Assembly: GCA_025457985.1 (NCBI GenBank)
Contig: JALOTI010000009.1
Span: forward strand, 1 to 13,272
DNA from: Leptospira sp.
GTDB taxonomy: Bacteria > Spirochaetota > Leptospiria > Leptospirales > Leptospiraceae
DNA length: 13,272 bases
Direction: 5' to 3'
Within the stretch, counting starts at the first letter, position 1. The number at the start of each line of letters is the position of its first letter. Positions 1-7,269 of this stretch are shown here, in pieces. The notes beneath the pieces were generated by a model that was not told the origin of the DNA, did no database searches, and saw only the letters and a program-made list of their open reading frames with translations. The position numbers were made by a program, and so were the translations under genes.

Positions 1-1435
1 CAGCCACAAAAATACGATAGTAATCTTGTTTTACTTGTGTTAGATCATAAAAATCTCCACCAACCTCCGACATTGAATTGTAATGCGAATGAAAGTTGAT
101 GCGAACATCGGCAGTCTTTATTTCTGAGAACAATGTTTTTTGGATTTTTTTAGCAACGTTTAGATCTTTTTTAATCAAATTCAATGATTCATCCAGATTT
201 TTTGTTCGTTCCCGTACTTTTTCTTCGAGAGTTAGAACAGCCTCATTCTGCGCTTTGGCCTTTTCTTCGCGAAGTTCATTAATACGATTTGCCAAAGCTA
301 AAGAGAGGATTGCCGCTTCCAAAGTTGAACCGATTTGGTTCGAATAAATGGTAACAAGATTAACTGGCAAAAATCCATTTAACATCAAGGTATACAGGAG
401 AATTCCGAAGAGAAGAGTTGACCAACCGAACAAAAACAAACGAGCTTGTTTATTTCCTGAACTGTAATTCAGTAATGCAACAATAAAGACTGTAGAGACA
501 AAAACTTGAGCAATCAAATTTCCAATACGAACAGCAGTTCCCAATGGTAGATACGAATAAGGAACTATTATATAGAAGAAGGCAATGATTTTAACAGCTC
601 TAAGGAATATATTTGCGAATGGATTGAATTTTTTTAAATTCAATGTTTGTTGAGCAAAAGTCCAACCGCTCAAAGCAGAACATACAACAATTATGCTACC
701 AATTCTGTTATGAATTTCTGGGTGTTCCAGCGTAATCAGCTGATTTAATATCCCATTCAAATACATTTGCAAACAAAGGTTAAAAAAGATCGAAAGACAA
801 TACGTTATGTAAGCAATTTCCTTGAGAATAAAAAAGACAAAAAGATTATATAAAACCATTATAAATATGGTTCCGTAAAAAAATCCCAGGATAGTATTTT
901 CGATATTTTCTTTTAAATAAAAACTTTCCTTCGAATAGAATCTAATCAGATAACTAATATTTGACGATGTTTTTGTTTCAATAAGCAGAGTTTTTGTCTC
1001 ACCTACCTTCCAATCCAACTCAAATGCGATAGATTTCGAAAAAAGCTCCCATTCACTATGTGGTAAAAAATCCCCACCAGTTTTTATTGGCAAAGGTTTT
1101 CCCTCTTCATAGATTTTTACGGAATCTAAAAGCGGATTTCCCAAATCCAGAACTAAGACGTCAGACTTAGTTGTATTTGTTGTGGTTAGTTTAACAAAAA
1201 CAGGATTCGATTGAAAACCCAAACTCAGACTATTTTTAAATACGGATTTCCATTCAATGGAATTACTAGAGAGTAATTTTGTCGGATTGATTTTATCCGA
1301 TCCATTTAGATCACTGATTGTGTAATCCAAATGGTCCGGTGAGATACTATCATTGGAAATATACTTTTGAATTTCAGGACGCCCACAGGAAAGGAAAAAG
1401 AGCGCTGTCGCAAAACAAAAGAAATAAGACCACAT
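1..1435 (-). CDS. 7TM-DISM membrane sensor with SpoIIE-type (PP2C) phosphatase domain, 3' end outside window
   Basis: Open frame from ATG at 1435 with no stop before the left edge; 478 residues are visible. An in-frame TGA lies just upstream, so this is the first possible start. Residues 1-17 form a hydrophobic signal ending in F-L-S-C17, a relaxed spirochaetal lipobox, although the N-region lacks the usual Lys/Arg beyond the start. Residues about 30-170 resemble the beta-rich 7TMR-DISMED2 extracellular domain. About 180-380 carry several hydrophobic helices (the first near 182-204, the last near 335-360) of the 7TMR-DISM type. A charged coiled coil (about 385-430) follows, then a SpoIIE/RsbU-like phosphatase with the metal-binding motif VGGDFYD (D461, D464). 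The remaining phosphatase motifs lie outside the window. By family, it probably senses a periplasmic ligand and dephosphorylates a cytoplasmic partner such as an anti-sigma-factor antagonist. It lies 47 bp after pheT on the same strand. The domain calls are by eye; the partner is unknown. Confidence 0.85.
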   Translation of the reverse strand, partial: MWSYFFCFATALFFLSCGRPEIQKYISNDSISPDHLDYTISDLNGSDKINPTKLLSSNSIEWKSVFKNSLSLGFQSNPVFVKLTTTNTTKSDVLVLDLGNPLLDSVKIYEEGKPLPIKTGGDFLPHSEWELFSKSIAFELDWKVGETKTLLIETKTSSNISYLIRFYSKESFYLKENIENTILGFFYGTIFIMVLYNLFVFFILKEIAYITYCLSIFFNLCLQMYLNGILNQLITLEHPEIHNRIGSIIVVCSALSGWTFAQQTLNLKKFNPFANIFLRAVKIIAFFYIIVPYSYLPLGTAVRIGNLIAQVFVSTVFIVALLNYSSGNKQARLFLFGWSTLLFGILLYTLMLNGFLPVNLVTIYSNQIGSTLEAAILSLALANRINELREEKAKAQNEAVLTLEEKVRERTKNLDESLNLIKKDLNVAKKIQKTLFSEIKTADVRINFHSHYNSMSEVGGDFYDLTQVKQDYYRIFVA

Positions 1436-1436
1436 A

Positions 1437-1450
1437 AGATGGCATCATCT
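1437..1450 (-). other. Small hairpin directly upstream of the DISM/SpoIIE start codon
   Basis: A perfect 5-bp inverted repeat (AGATG / CATCT, loop of 4) ends two bases before the ATG of the sensor gene. No convincing Shine-Dalgarno sequence is visible between this hairpin and the start. It could lower translation initiation, but a 5-bp match this short can arise by chance. Confidence 0.2.
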
Positions 1451-1482
1451 GGCCTTATATTTTTTCAAATGTCAAAGCAATT

Positions 1483-3879
1483 TTAGCGAATTGCAAAACC
1501 GTTCGATTTCGAAGTTTCCACCAATAGATCAGAAATTTCCTTAAATCGGTCCTGGGTAAATGTTTTATCATACGACATAAGTTGGAATCGATACGTCACA
1601 GACTTTTGTGATGTCCCGATCGATTCACCTCGGTAGATTGTATGTACCCACATAGATTTCAATTCAGGAATTTTTAGAGCATAGACTATCTCCGCCAAAC
1701 GACTGGTAGAATCTGATTCTTCCATTAAAACGGATAGATCTAACTCTCCTTCTGGAAACTGACTCGGTGCTTGGAAGTAAGAAATCCTTCCTTCTTTTTC
1801 CCAAATTTGAACAAGATAATCCAAATCCACTTTCCCAATAAAGGCACGTCGTTTTAAGTCGAACTGGTCGGCATATCTTTCATGAAGGATACCAAATTCG
1901 GCGACGAACTTTCCATCATAGAAATATTCGAGACCTGCATTCGGATGGAAATAGGTCCGGGTCGTTTTTTTCAAAAATCCATTCTTTAGATTTAGATAGG
2001 AAAATAGCTCAAAGAATGTATCTCTAGCAGACAAAAACTCTTTTTCGATACCTTCCAGATCTGCATGTTTAGATTTTGAAATTATAGCAACACCTAATAT
2101 TCGTTTTTCGGAAGCTAGTTCGTTTTCATTCAATTTAAAATAAGCCCTACCAATCTCAAAAATTTGAACTTCTGGAAAACGATCTTGGTTAGATACAGCT
2201 TGTCTGATAAGGCCCGGATACAAACTAGTTCTCATAAATGATTGTTCTTCGGGCATATCATTGGCAATTCCGAGGGCCAAGTCCGAATTTAAACTTTCAA
2301 ACTCGGTATCTTTTTTTGAAGAAAAAGAATAATTGAATACTTCGTTAAAGTTTGCATCCAAAGAAAAATACTGTTTGATTCTCCTTTCTAACTCTCGGAG
2401 AGGATAACGAATTGGAGTTTCAACAGCCATTTTTAATGGAATGGTTTGGATTGATGCGTAGCCAATCGTTCTTCCAATTTCTTCGACTAAGTCTTCAGGT
2501 ATCGTAATATCGTAGTTATGCCTAAACCTAGGAACAATGACTTCTATCTGCTCTGCATTAGATTTTACTTCAAAGCCTAAGTTGGTTAAGATTTTTTCTA
2601 CGTCTGATTGAGAAATCTCTTTGCCCAATTTTTTTTGAAGGAAACTTAAGTTTGTTTGAATCGTGACTTTTTTATCGAGACTATGATTAAAACCTACAGG
2701 TTCAAAGGCAGTAATATCAGGGCATCCATTTTGTTTGAGCAGTTGAATCGCTCTAGCAATCACAGGCAAACAAGTGGAACTATCGAGCCCTTTCTCATAC
2801 CTAACAGCTGACTCCGAACGAATGTTAGTTTTTCTGATTCCGAAACGTACATCCTCTCTTTTAAATACGGCAGACTCCATAACCAATTTGGTAGTGCTCG
2901 AAGAAACCGCAGAATCAAATCCTCCCATAATACCTGCTAAGGCGACGGGTTCACCGCCATTCCGGATCAACAAAATATCTTTTTGAAGTTTTGGACTCGT
3001 GTCATCTAAGAGTAAAAAACTTTCCCCTTCGGCTGACTTTTCTACAGAAAACACATTCGACTTACACTTGGTTCGATCAAAAAAGTGATTTGGTTGTCCA
3101 AGCTCTAACAATAGATAGTTGGACACATCAACTACATTGTTTATCGAACGAATTCCACATTTTTCCAAACGTGATTTGAATTTTTTATGAGATTCGGTGA
3201 TATTTACATTTTGAATGGATGAAACAAAATAAGCATGTGCGTGGTTTGTAGTTTGCACCTGCAACCCATCATTTCCTTTTGCCCAATCTATCTTCGAATT
3301 CCAAACAGAAGAATCCAGAGGTAAATTTAGTTGGAAAGAAAGTTCCCTTGCGAAACCAAAATGGCTCCAAAGGTCGGGTCTATGTGTGATAGACTTATTA
3401 TCGATTACTAAAATCCGATCTTCCCAATCAAAAAACTCACGAACAGAAATTCCCAAATTGGTATCGGGAGGTAAAATCAAAACACCAGAAGACTCGAGTG
3501 CCATTCCCAATTCTTTTTCCGAACAATACATTCCAGAAGACGGAACACCACGAAGTTCAGAATCGACAATTGTCTTTCCATCTAACACAGTTCCTGGTAA
3601 AGCCAATGGAACGATATCACCAATTTTTACATTTTCCGCGGCAGTTACAATCTGATATGTTTTTTTGCCATCCGAACATTTGGTGATTCGCAATTTTTCT
3701 GCATTTGGATGAGGAGAAATTTCGGAAATTTTTACTGTGATAACAGACGAAAGGTGAGACTTATACTCTTCGACCTCGTCAATTTCGCAGATGGAAGTGT
3801 AAACCTTGTCCAGAACAGTTTCAAAGGGTAATGATAAAATAGGTGTAAATTCGTTTAGCCAGTTGACAGAGAGTTTCAA
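1483..3879 (-). CDS. pheT: Phenylalanine--tRNA ligase beta subunit
   Basis: 798 residues, the normal size of bacterial PheT. It pairs with PheS in an (alpha-beta)2 cytoplasmic enzyme that charges tRNA-Phe using ATP. The N-terminus MKLSVNWLNEF is typical of the family. A tRNA-binding (EMAP/OB-fold) domain spans about 40-150, containing the SPHPNAEKL stretch and GVPSSGMYCSEKELGM. The B3/4 editing region follows (about 210-370, with INNVVDVSNY and GQPNHFFD), then B5 (about 405-475), the catalytic-like core (about 490-690) and a C-terminal anticodon-binding FDX-ACB domain (about 705-798). The start is TTG at 3879: it fits the conserved N-terminus and has an AGAGGA Shine-Dalgarno sequence 6 nt upstream. 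The usual partner pheS is not adjacent; the upstream gene is a c-di-GMP enzyme 57 bp away. Identification is secure. Confidence 0.97.
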   Translation of the reverse strand: MKLSVNWLNEFTPILSLPFETVLDKVYTSICEIDEVEEYKSHLSSVITVKISEISPHPNAEKLRITKCSDGKKTYQIVTAAENVKIGDIVPLALPGTVLDGKTIVDSELRGVPSSGMYCSEKELGMALESSGVLILPPDTNLGISVREFFDWEDRILVIDNKSITHRPDLWSHFGFARELSFQLNLPLDSSVWNSKIDWAKGNDGLQVQTTNHAHAYFVSSIQNVNITESHKKFKSRLEKCGIRSINNVVDVSNYLLLELGQPNHFFDRTKCKSNVFSVEKSAEGESFLLLDDTSPKLQKDILLIRNGGEPVALAGIMGGFDSAVSSSTTKLVMESAVFKREDVRFGIRKTNIRSESAVRYEKGLDSSTCLPVIARAIQLLKQNGCPDITAFEPVGFNHSLDKKVTIQTNLSFLQKKLGKEISQSDVEKILTNLGFEVKSNAEQIEVIVPRFRHNYDITIPEDLVEEIGRTIGYASIQTIPLKMAVETPIRYPLRELERRIKQYFSLDANFNEVFNYSFSSKKDTEFESLNSDLALGIANDMPEEQSFMRTSLYPGLIRQAVSNQDRFPEVQIFEIGRAYFKLNENELASEKRILGVAIISKSKHADLEGIEKEFLSARDTFFELFSYLNLKNGFLKKTTRTYFHPNAGLEYFYDGKFVAEFGILHERYADQFDLKRRAFIGKVDLDYLVQIWEKEGRISYFQAPSQFPEGELDLSVLMEESDSTSRLAEIVYALKIPELKSMWVHTIYRGESIGTSQKSVTYRFQLMSYDKTFTQDRFKEISDLLVETSKSNGFAIR

Positions 3880-3885
3880 TGGGAA

Positions 3886-3891
3886 TCCTCT
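3886..3891 (-). promoter_or_regulatory. Ribosome binding site supporting the TTG start of pheT
   Basis: AGAGGA on the minus strand, separated by 6 nt from the TTG at 3879. It decides the start codon, because no in-frame ATG lies at a position matching the conserved PheT N-terminus. Confidence 0.75.
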
Positions 3892-3904
3892 ATTGTAGAA
3901 AACG

Positions 3905-3923
3905 AAAAAAAGGACCCTGGGTC
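3905..3923 (-). terminator. Weak hairpin plus T-tract between the GGDEF-EAL gene and pheT
   Basis: On the minus strand the palindrome GACCCAGGGTC (4-bp stem GACC/GGTC, 3-nt loop) is followed after one C by seven T residues. It lies after the GGDEF-EAL stop and just before the pheT ribosome binding site. The arrangement is that of an intrinsic terminator or attenuator, but the stem is very short, so at best it is leaky. Only about 25 bp then remain before pheT, too little for a separate promoter. Confidence 0.3.
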
Positions 3924-3936
3924 AATCGGAAATTAT

Positions 3937-6006
3937 TTAAGAGTTTAAGAGAAATTCCAAACAATCTTCCGAACTCATCGGTTTTGCATAATAAAAACCC
4001 TGGATCATATCCACTCCACTCTCCGCAAGAATTTGTACCTGGGCTTCCGTTTCGGCTCCTTCTGCCACTACCGTCAATCCCAAGTTATGTGCCAAATTAG
4101 AAACCGCCAAAATAATAGTTCGTGAATCCTTATCGGAAGTAAGCTCAGAAACGAAAGATCTGTCTATTTTTAAGCTGGAAATAGGAAGTTTTTTTAGGTA
4201 TCCCAAACTACTGTAGCCAGTTCCAAAATCATCAATGGCAATTTTTGCTCCAAGTTTTCTGATTTCTTGCATGATACGAATAGCGGCATCAGCATTTTCC
4301 ATAACAGAACTTTCTGTCAGTTCAATTTCCAATTCTTGAGGATTGACTTTATAAAGTTTAAGGTTTTCAGCGATTGTAGAAATCAATCTCTCATGTTTAA
4401 ACTGTTTGGTGGAGATGTTAACAGCCATTGAAATTTCTTTAACACCTTTGTCTCGCCAAGTACGCATCGTATGAATTGCATTTTTGATGACCCATTCCCC
4501 GATCGCAAGAATCATTCCCGTTTCTTCAGATATTGGAATGAAGACATCTGGTGAAATCAAACCTCGTTCGGGGTGTTTCCATCGAATCAAGGCCTCTACT
4601 CCAACGGGTTTCTTTGTATATAAGTCGACTTTTGGTTGGTAGACCAAAGTGAATTGGTTTTCGATTATGGCGATCCGCATTCGGTTTTCGATCTCCAAAC
4701 GTTCGGCTACCACAGTTTGCATTTCTTGAGTAAAAAAAACATAACAGTTTTTCCCTTGTTTTTTAGCGAGGTTCAAAGCACTGTCAGCATTTTTTAATAA
4801 TGTATTCGAATCTTTACCGTCTGTTGGGTATAAGGCGATACCAATTGAAATGTTTACAAATATCTTTTCTCCATCCAAAATAAAGGGATGATTCATCGCA
4901 TCTAAGATACTCTCTGCTACAACTGCGGCATCCCGTTCATTCGATAGGTCAGGTAAAACAACGGTAAACTCATCACCTCCCTGTCTTGATATCAAATCAT
5001 AAACTCGTATGCTCTCTCGAATTCGATATGCAACAAGTTTGATAATTTTATCACCAAATTCATGCCCTCTCGAATCATTTATGAATTTAAAGTTATCCAA
5101 ATCAATAGCCAGAACTCCTACCAAGTTTCCATGCCGTCTTGCTTCTTCAAAAATTGGAAAGAGTTTGTCAATAAGTGAATTGCGATTGGGAAGATTGGTA
5201 AGTTGGTCAAAAAAAGCTAAATACGCAATTTTTTCTTCGGCATGTCGCCTTTGTGTGATATCCAAAAACGCAACTGCCAAACCAAAGTTATCAATTGGAA
5301 TCGGAGTAGCTAATATTTCAAACCAAGTAATTCGATCATCTTTGATCATTCCAATTTCCAAATTTCGTATAACTTCTTTTAAGCGTAACGCTCTCATCAA
5401 ACTAGATTTTCTGGGATATATTTTGCTCCCATTAGGCTGAATCAGAGTATACTTCCGAATATTGAGTGTTCGGTTGAGAGATTCTCCATCACGGATATCA
5501 AAATACATACGAGCAGTTTTGTTGGTTTCGATAATTTTACCTTTTGAATCGGTAATAGCGATTCCCATAGGCAAATTGTCAAAGATCGATTTGTATTTTT
5601 GTTGTTGGAGGATAAACTCGAGGGATAGATCTTTTTGAATCGTAATATCTCGATCAAAAGCCAAGATAATTTCCGAATCTCCCAAAGGAATGATAAGCCA
5701 CATAATCCAAACTTCGTCACCAGATTTGGTAAGGAGTCGGTTTTCAAAATTGATGATCTTTCGTTCGTCCCGAAGCGATTGCAAAACCTCTCTTGAATTT
5801 TCTAAATCGTCAGGATGGATAAAATTGAAGACTGATTTTCCAATCAACTCGGAAGTAGAATATTCTAGGAAATGAGAAAATCGTTCCGTAACACTTACAA
5901 AATTCCCCTTCCAATCAAAAGATTGAAAACTATCTGGATAAAATCCGAGAAGGGTCTCTAATGAAATTTTCTTTAAAAAATCCGCTTTGTCTGCATCAGG
6001 TTGCAT
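3937..6006 (-). CDS. PAS-PAS-GGDEF-EAL cyclic-di-GMP synthase/phosphodiesterase
   Basis: 689 residues with no membrane segment or signal peptide, so cytoplasmic. Two PAS sensor domains (about 8-130 and 136-255) precede a diguanylate cyclase domain (about 258-425) and an EAL phosphodiesterase domain (about 440-682). The cyclase signature GGDEF (343-347) is intact and preceded by RVYD (334-337), matching the RxxD product-inhibition site. The EAL motif (471-473) is intact, as are the downstream NIS, ELTES, IDDFGTGYSS, LKIDRSF, AEGAE and QGFYYAKP motifs that supply metal, catalytic and c-di-GMP-binding residues. Both activities therefore look possible; which dominates cannot be read from sequence. 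The ATG at 6006 lies inside the end of the dihydroorotase gene (11-bp overlap, different frame), suggesting translational coupling; its own ribosome binding site is weak. The PAS ligand is unknown: no haem- or flavin-specific residues are obvious. Confidence 0.95.
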   Translation of the reverse strand: MQPDADKADFLKKISLETLLGFYPDSFQSFDWKGNFVSVTERFSHFLEYSTSELIGKSVFNFIHPDDLENSREVLQSLRDERKIINFENRLLTKSGDEVWIMWLIIPLGDSEIILAFDRDITIQKDLSLEFILQQQKYKSIFDNLPMGIAITDSKGKIIETNKTARMYFDIRDGESLNRTLNIRKYTLIQPNGSKIYPRKSSLMRALRLKEVIRNLEIGMIKDDRITWFEILATPIPIDNFGLAVAFLDITQRRHAEEKIAYLAFFDQLTNLPNRNSLIDKLFPIFEEARRHGNLVGVLAIDLDNFKFINDSRGHEFGDKIIKLVAYRIRESIRVYDLISRQGGDEFTVVLPDLSNERDAAVVAESILDAMNHPFILDGEKIFVNISIGIALYPTDGKDSNTLLKNADSALNLAKKQGKNCYVFFTQEMQTVVAERLEIENRMRIAIIENQFTLVYQPKVDLYTKKPVGVEALIRWKHPERGLISPDVFIPISEETGMILAIGEWVIKNAIHTMRTWRDKGVKEISMAVNISTKQFKHERLISTIAENLKLYKVNPQELEIELTESSVMENADAAIRIMQEIRKLGAKIAIDDFGTGYSSLGYLKKLPISSLKIDRSFVSELTSDKDSRTIILAVSNLAHNLGLTVVAEGAETEAQVQILAESGVDMIQGFYYAKPMSSEDCLEFLLNS

Positions 6007-7243
6007 GCATTTCTTTGCCTAAAAAGTAAACAGATTCAATTGAACCTGGGAATTGGAAACCTTCAAAAGGAGACCAACCCGACTTACTTTTTATCATATC
6101 TTTTTGAAATACAACCGGTTTTTTTAAATTTAGGACAGAAAAATTTGCCGCATAACCTTCATTAATGACTCCAAACCCCTTTCCAAATCTCTCAGGTAAG
6201 TATGGTTTCACAAAATCTCCTGGATTTTTAGAGCAAATTCTGGCAATGGTCTGCATCGGAATTTTTAAGTTCAGTATCATATATGTGACAAAAAGTCCAT
6301 AAGTATCCAATTGAGAAATTCCGCTCATACCTTTTAGTTTTTCTTCAATGGAATGAGGAGCGTGATCCGTCGCAAGGTAGTCAATATGACCTTGGAGAAC
6401 ACCTTCTATCATCGCCTCTCTATCTTCAGGCCCTCTTAGAGGAGGGTTCATCTGAAACCATATATAGTTTTCTTCCGTAAGCATGGAGGTATCAAAAAAG
6501 AGATGTGTTGGAGTTACTTCACAAGTTACCTTGACTCCCCTCTTTTTTGCATCTACAATCTTAGCTAGACCCTCTTTTGTGGAATAGTGACAAAGTTTAC
6601 CGTTCAAATTGTACTTTTCTATTAAGTATAAAGCAAAATCCGTTGCAAGAGTTTCTGCCTCTTTTGGTCTGCGCAATTCATGGGTTGGTTTGTCTTTGTT
6701 TTCTATGAGGACTTCTGGATCTTCACAATGAAAACTAACATCTTGGCCTTTATAGTATTGTATCACATCTTCTAAACTCTGGTTGTTGTGGAAAAAAAGC
6801 TCGCCGATAGATGGCCCCATAAACGCCTTATATGGAACTCGTTTGGATAATGGTCTTGTTTCCGGTCCTATTCCAGCATATAAAGTTATATGAATAGGTG
6901 ATTTTTTTGTGAGTGCCAGTTTATTCGCATATGACTCGTTATCGATAGGCGGAGTAGGATTGTTGGGCATATCGGCAACATGCAGGACTGCCCCGTTGAT
7001 TGCAGCAAGACTCGCAGAAGTAAAATCTTCCTTATAACAATGTTTACCTGACACATCTTCTCGCCCATGGATATGAATATCTCCAAAGCCAGGAAAAATG
7101 ATACAACCCTCAGGGAATTGTCTCGCATCGGATTCTAATACACCGCGTTTTACTTCAGTGATGAGTCCCGTCTCAGTATTGAAACATATTGTTCCATCGT
7201 ATTCTTCTTCGTGTGTGACAATCCTTCCTGCAATTTTTAACAT
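5996..7243 (-). CDS. pyrC: Dihydroorotase-like amidohydrolase
   Basis: 415 residues, within the usual class I dihydroorotase range. The expected role is reversible cyclisation of carbamoyl aspartate to dihydroorotate, the third step of pyrimidine synthesis, in the cytoplasm. Amidohydrolase metal ligands are visible: HIH (H57, H59), a lysine in PYKAF (K139) placed like the carboxylated lysine of other family members, H172 (FHCED), H219 (LCHYST) and D293 in TDHAPH. The MPNNPTPP stretch and NPPLR (266-270) are typical of dihydroorotases. One difference is HIHGRED where most members have HxHFRxPG, leaving some room for another cyclic amidase such as allantoinase. The ATG at 7243 has AGGA 7 nt upstream. 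It starts 26 bp after recQ and its end overlaps the GGDEF-EAL start by 11 bp. Family membership is strong, exact substrate less so. Confidence 0.82.
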   Translation of the reverse strand: MLKIAGRIVTHEEEYDGTICFNTETGLITEVKRGVLESDARQFPEGCIIFPGFGDIHIHGREDVSGKHCYKEDFTSASLAAINGAVLHVADMPNNPTPPIDNESYANKLALTKKSPIHITLYAGIGPETRPLSKRVPYKAFMGPSIGELFFHNNQSLEDVIQYYKGQDVSFHCEDPEVLIENKDKPTHELRRPKEAETLATDFALYLIEKYNLNGKLCHYSTKEGLAKIVDAKKRGVKVTCEVTPTHLFFDTSMLTEENYIWFQMNPPLRGPEDREAMIEGVLQGHIDYLATDHAPHSIEEKLKGMSGISQLDTYGLFVTYMILNLKIPMQTIARICSKNPGDFVKPYLPERFGKGFGVINEGYAANFSVLNLKKPVVFQKDMIKSKSGWSPFEGFQFPGSIESVYFLGKEMHAT

Positions 7244-7269
7244 CTTTATTTCCTAGTTCTTTAAATGAA

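Noticed and set aside
96..347. An 83-codon plus-strand open frame near the left edge
   Set aside because: It is antisense to the coiled-coil and phosphatase part of the DISM/SpoIIE gene, which is clearly the real coding strand.
1453..1475. TTGACA followed by TATAAG on the minus strand between pheT and the DISM/SpoIIE gene, looking like a promoter
   Set aside because: The two boxes are only about 10 bp apart, far shorter than the roughly 17 bp needed, so they do not form a sigma-70 type promoter together.
5009..5440. A 143-codon open frame on the plus strand inside the GGDEF-EAL gene
   Set aside because: It lies wholly opposite well-conserved PAS and GGDEF coding sequence and shows no recognisable domain.
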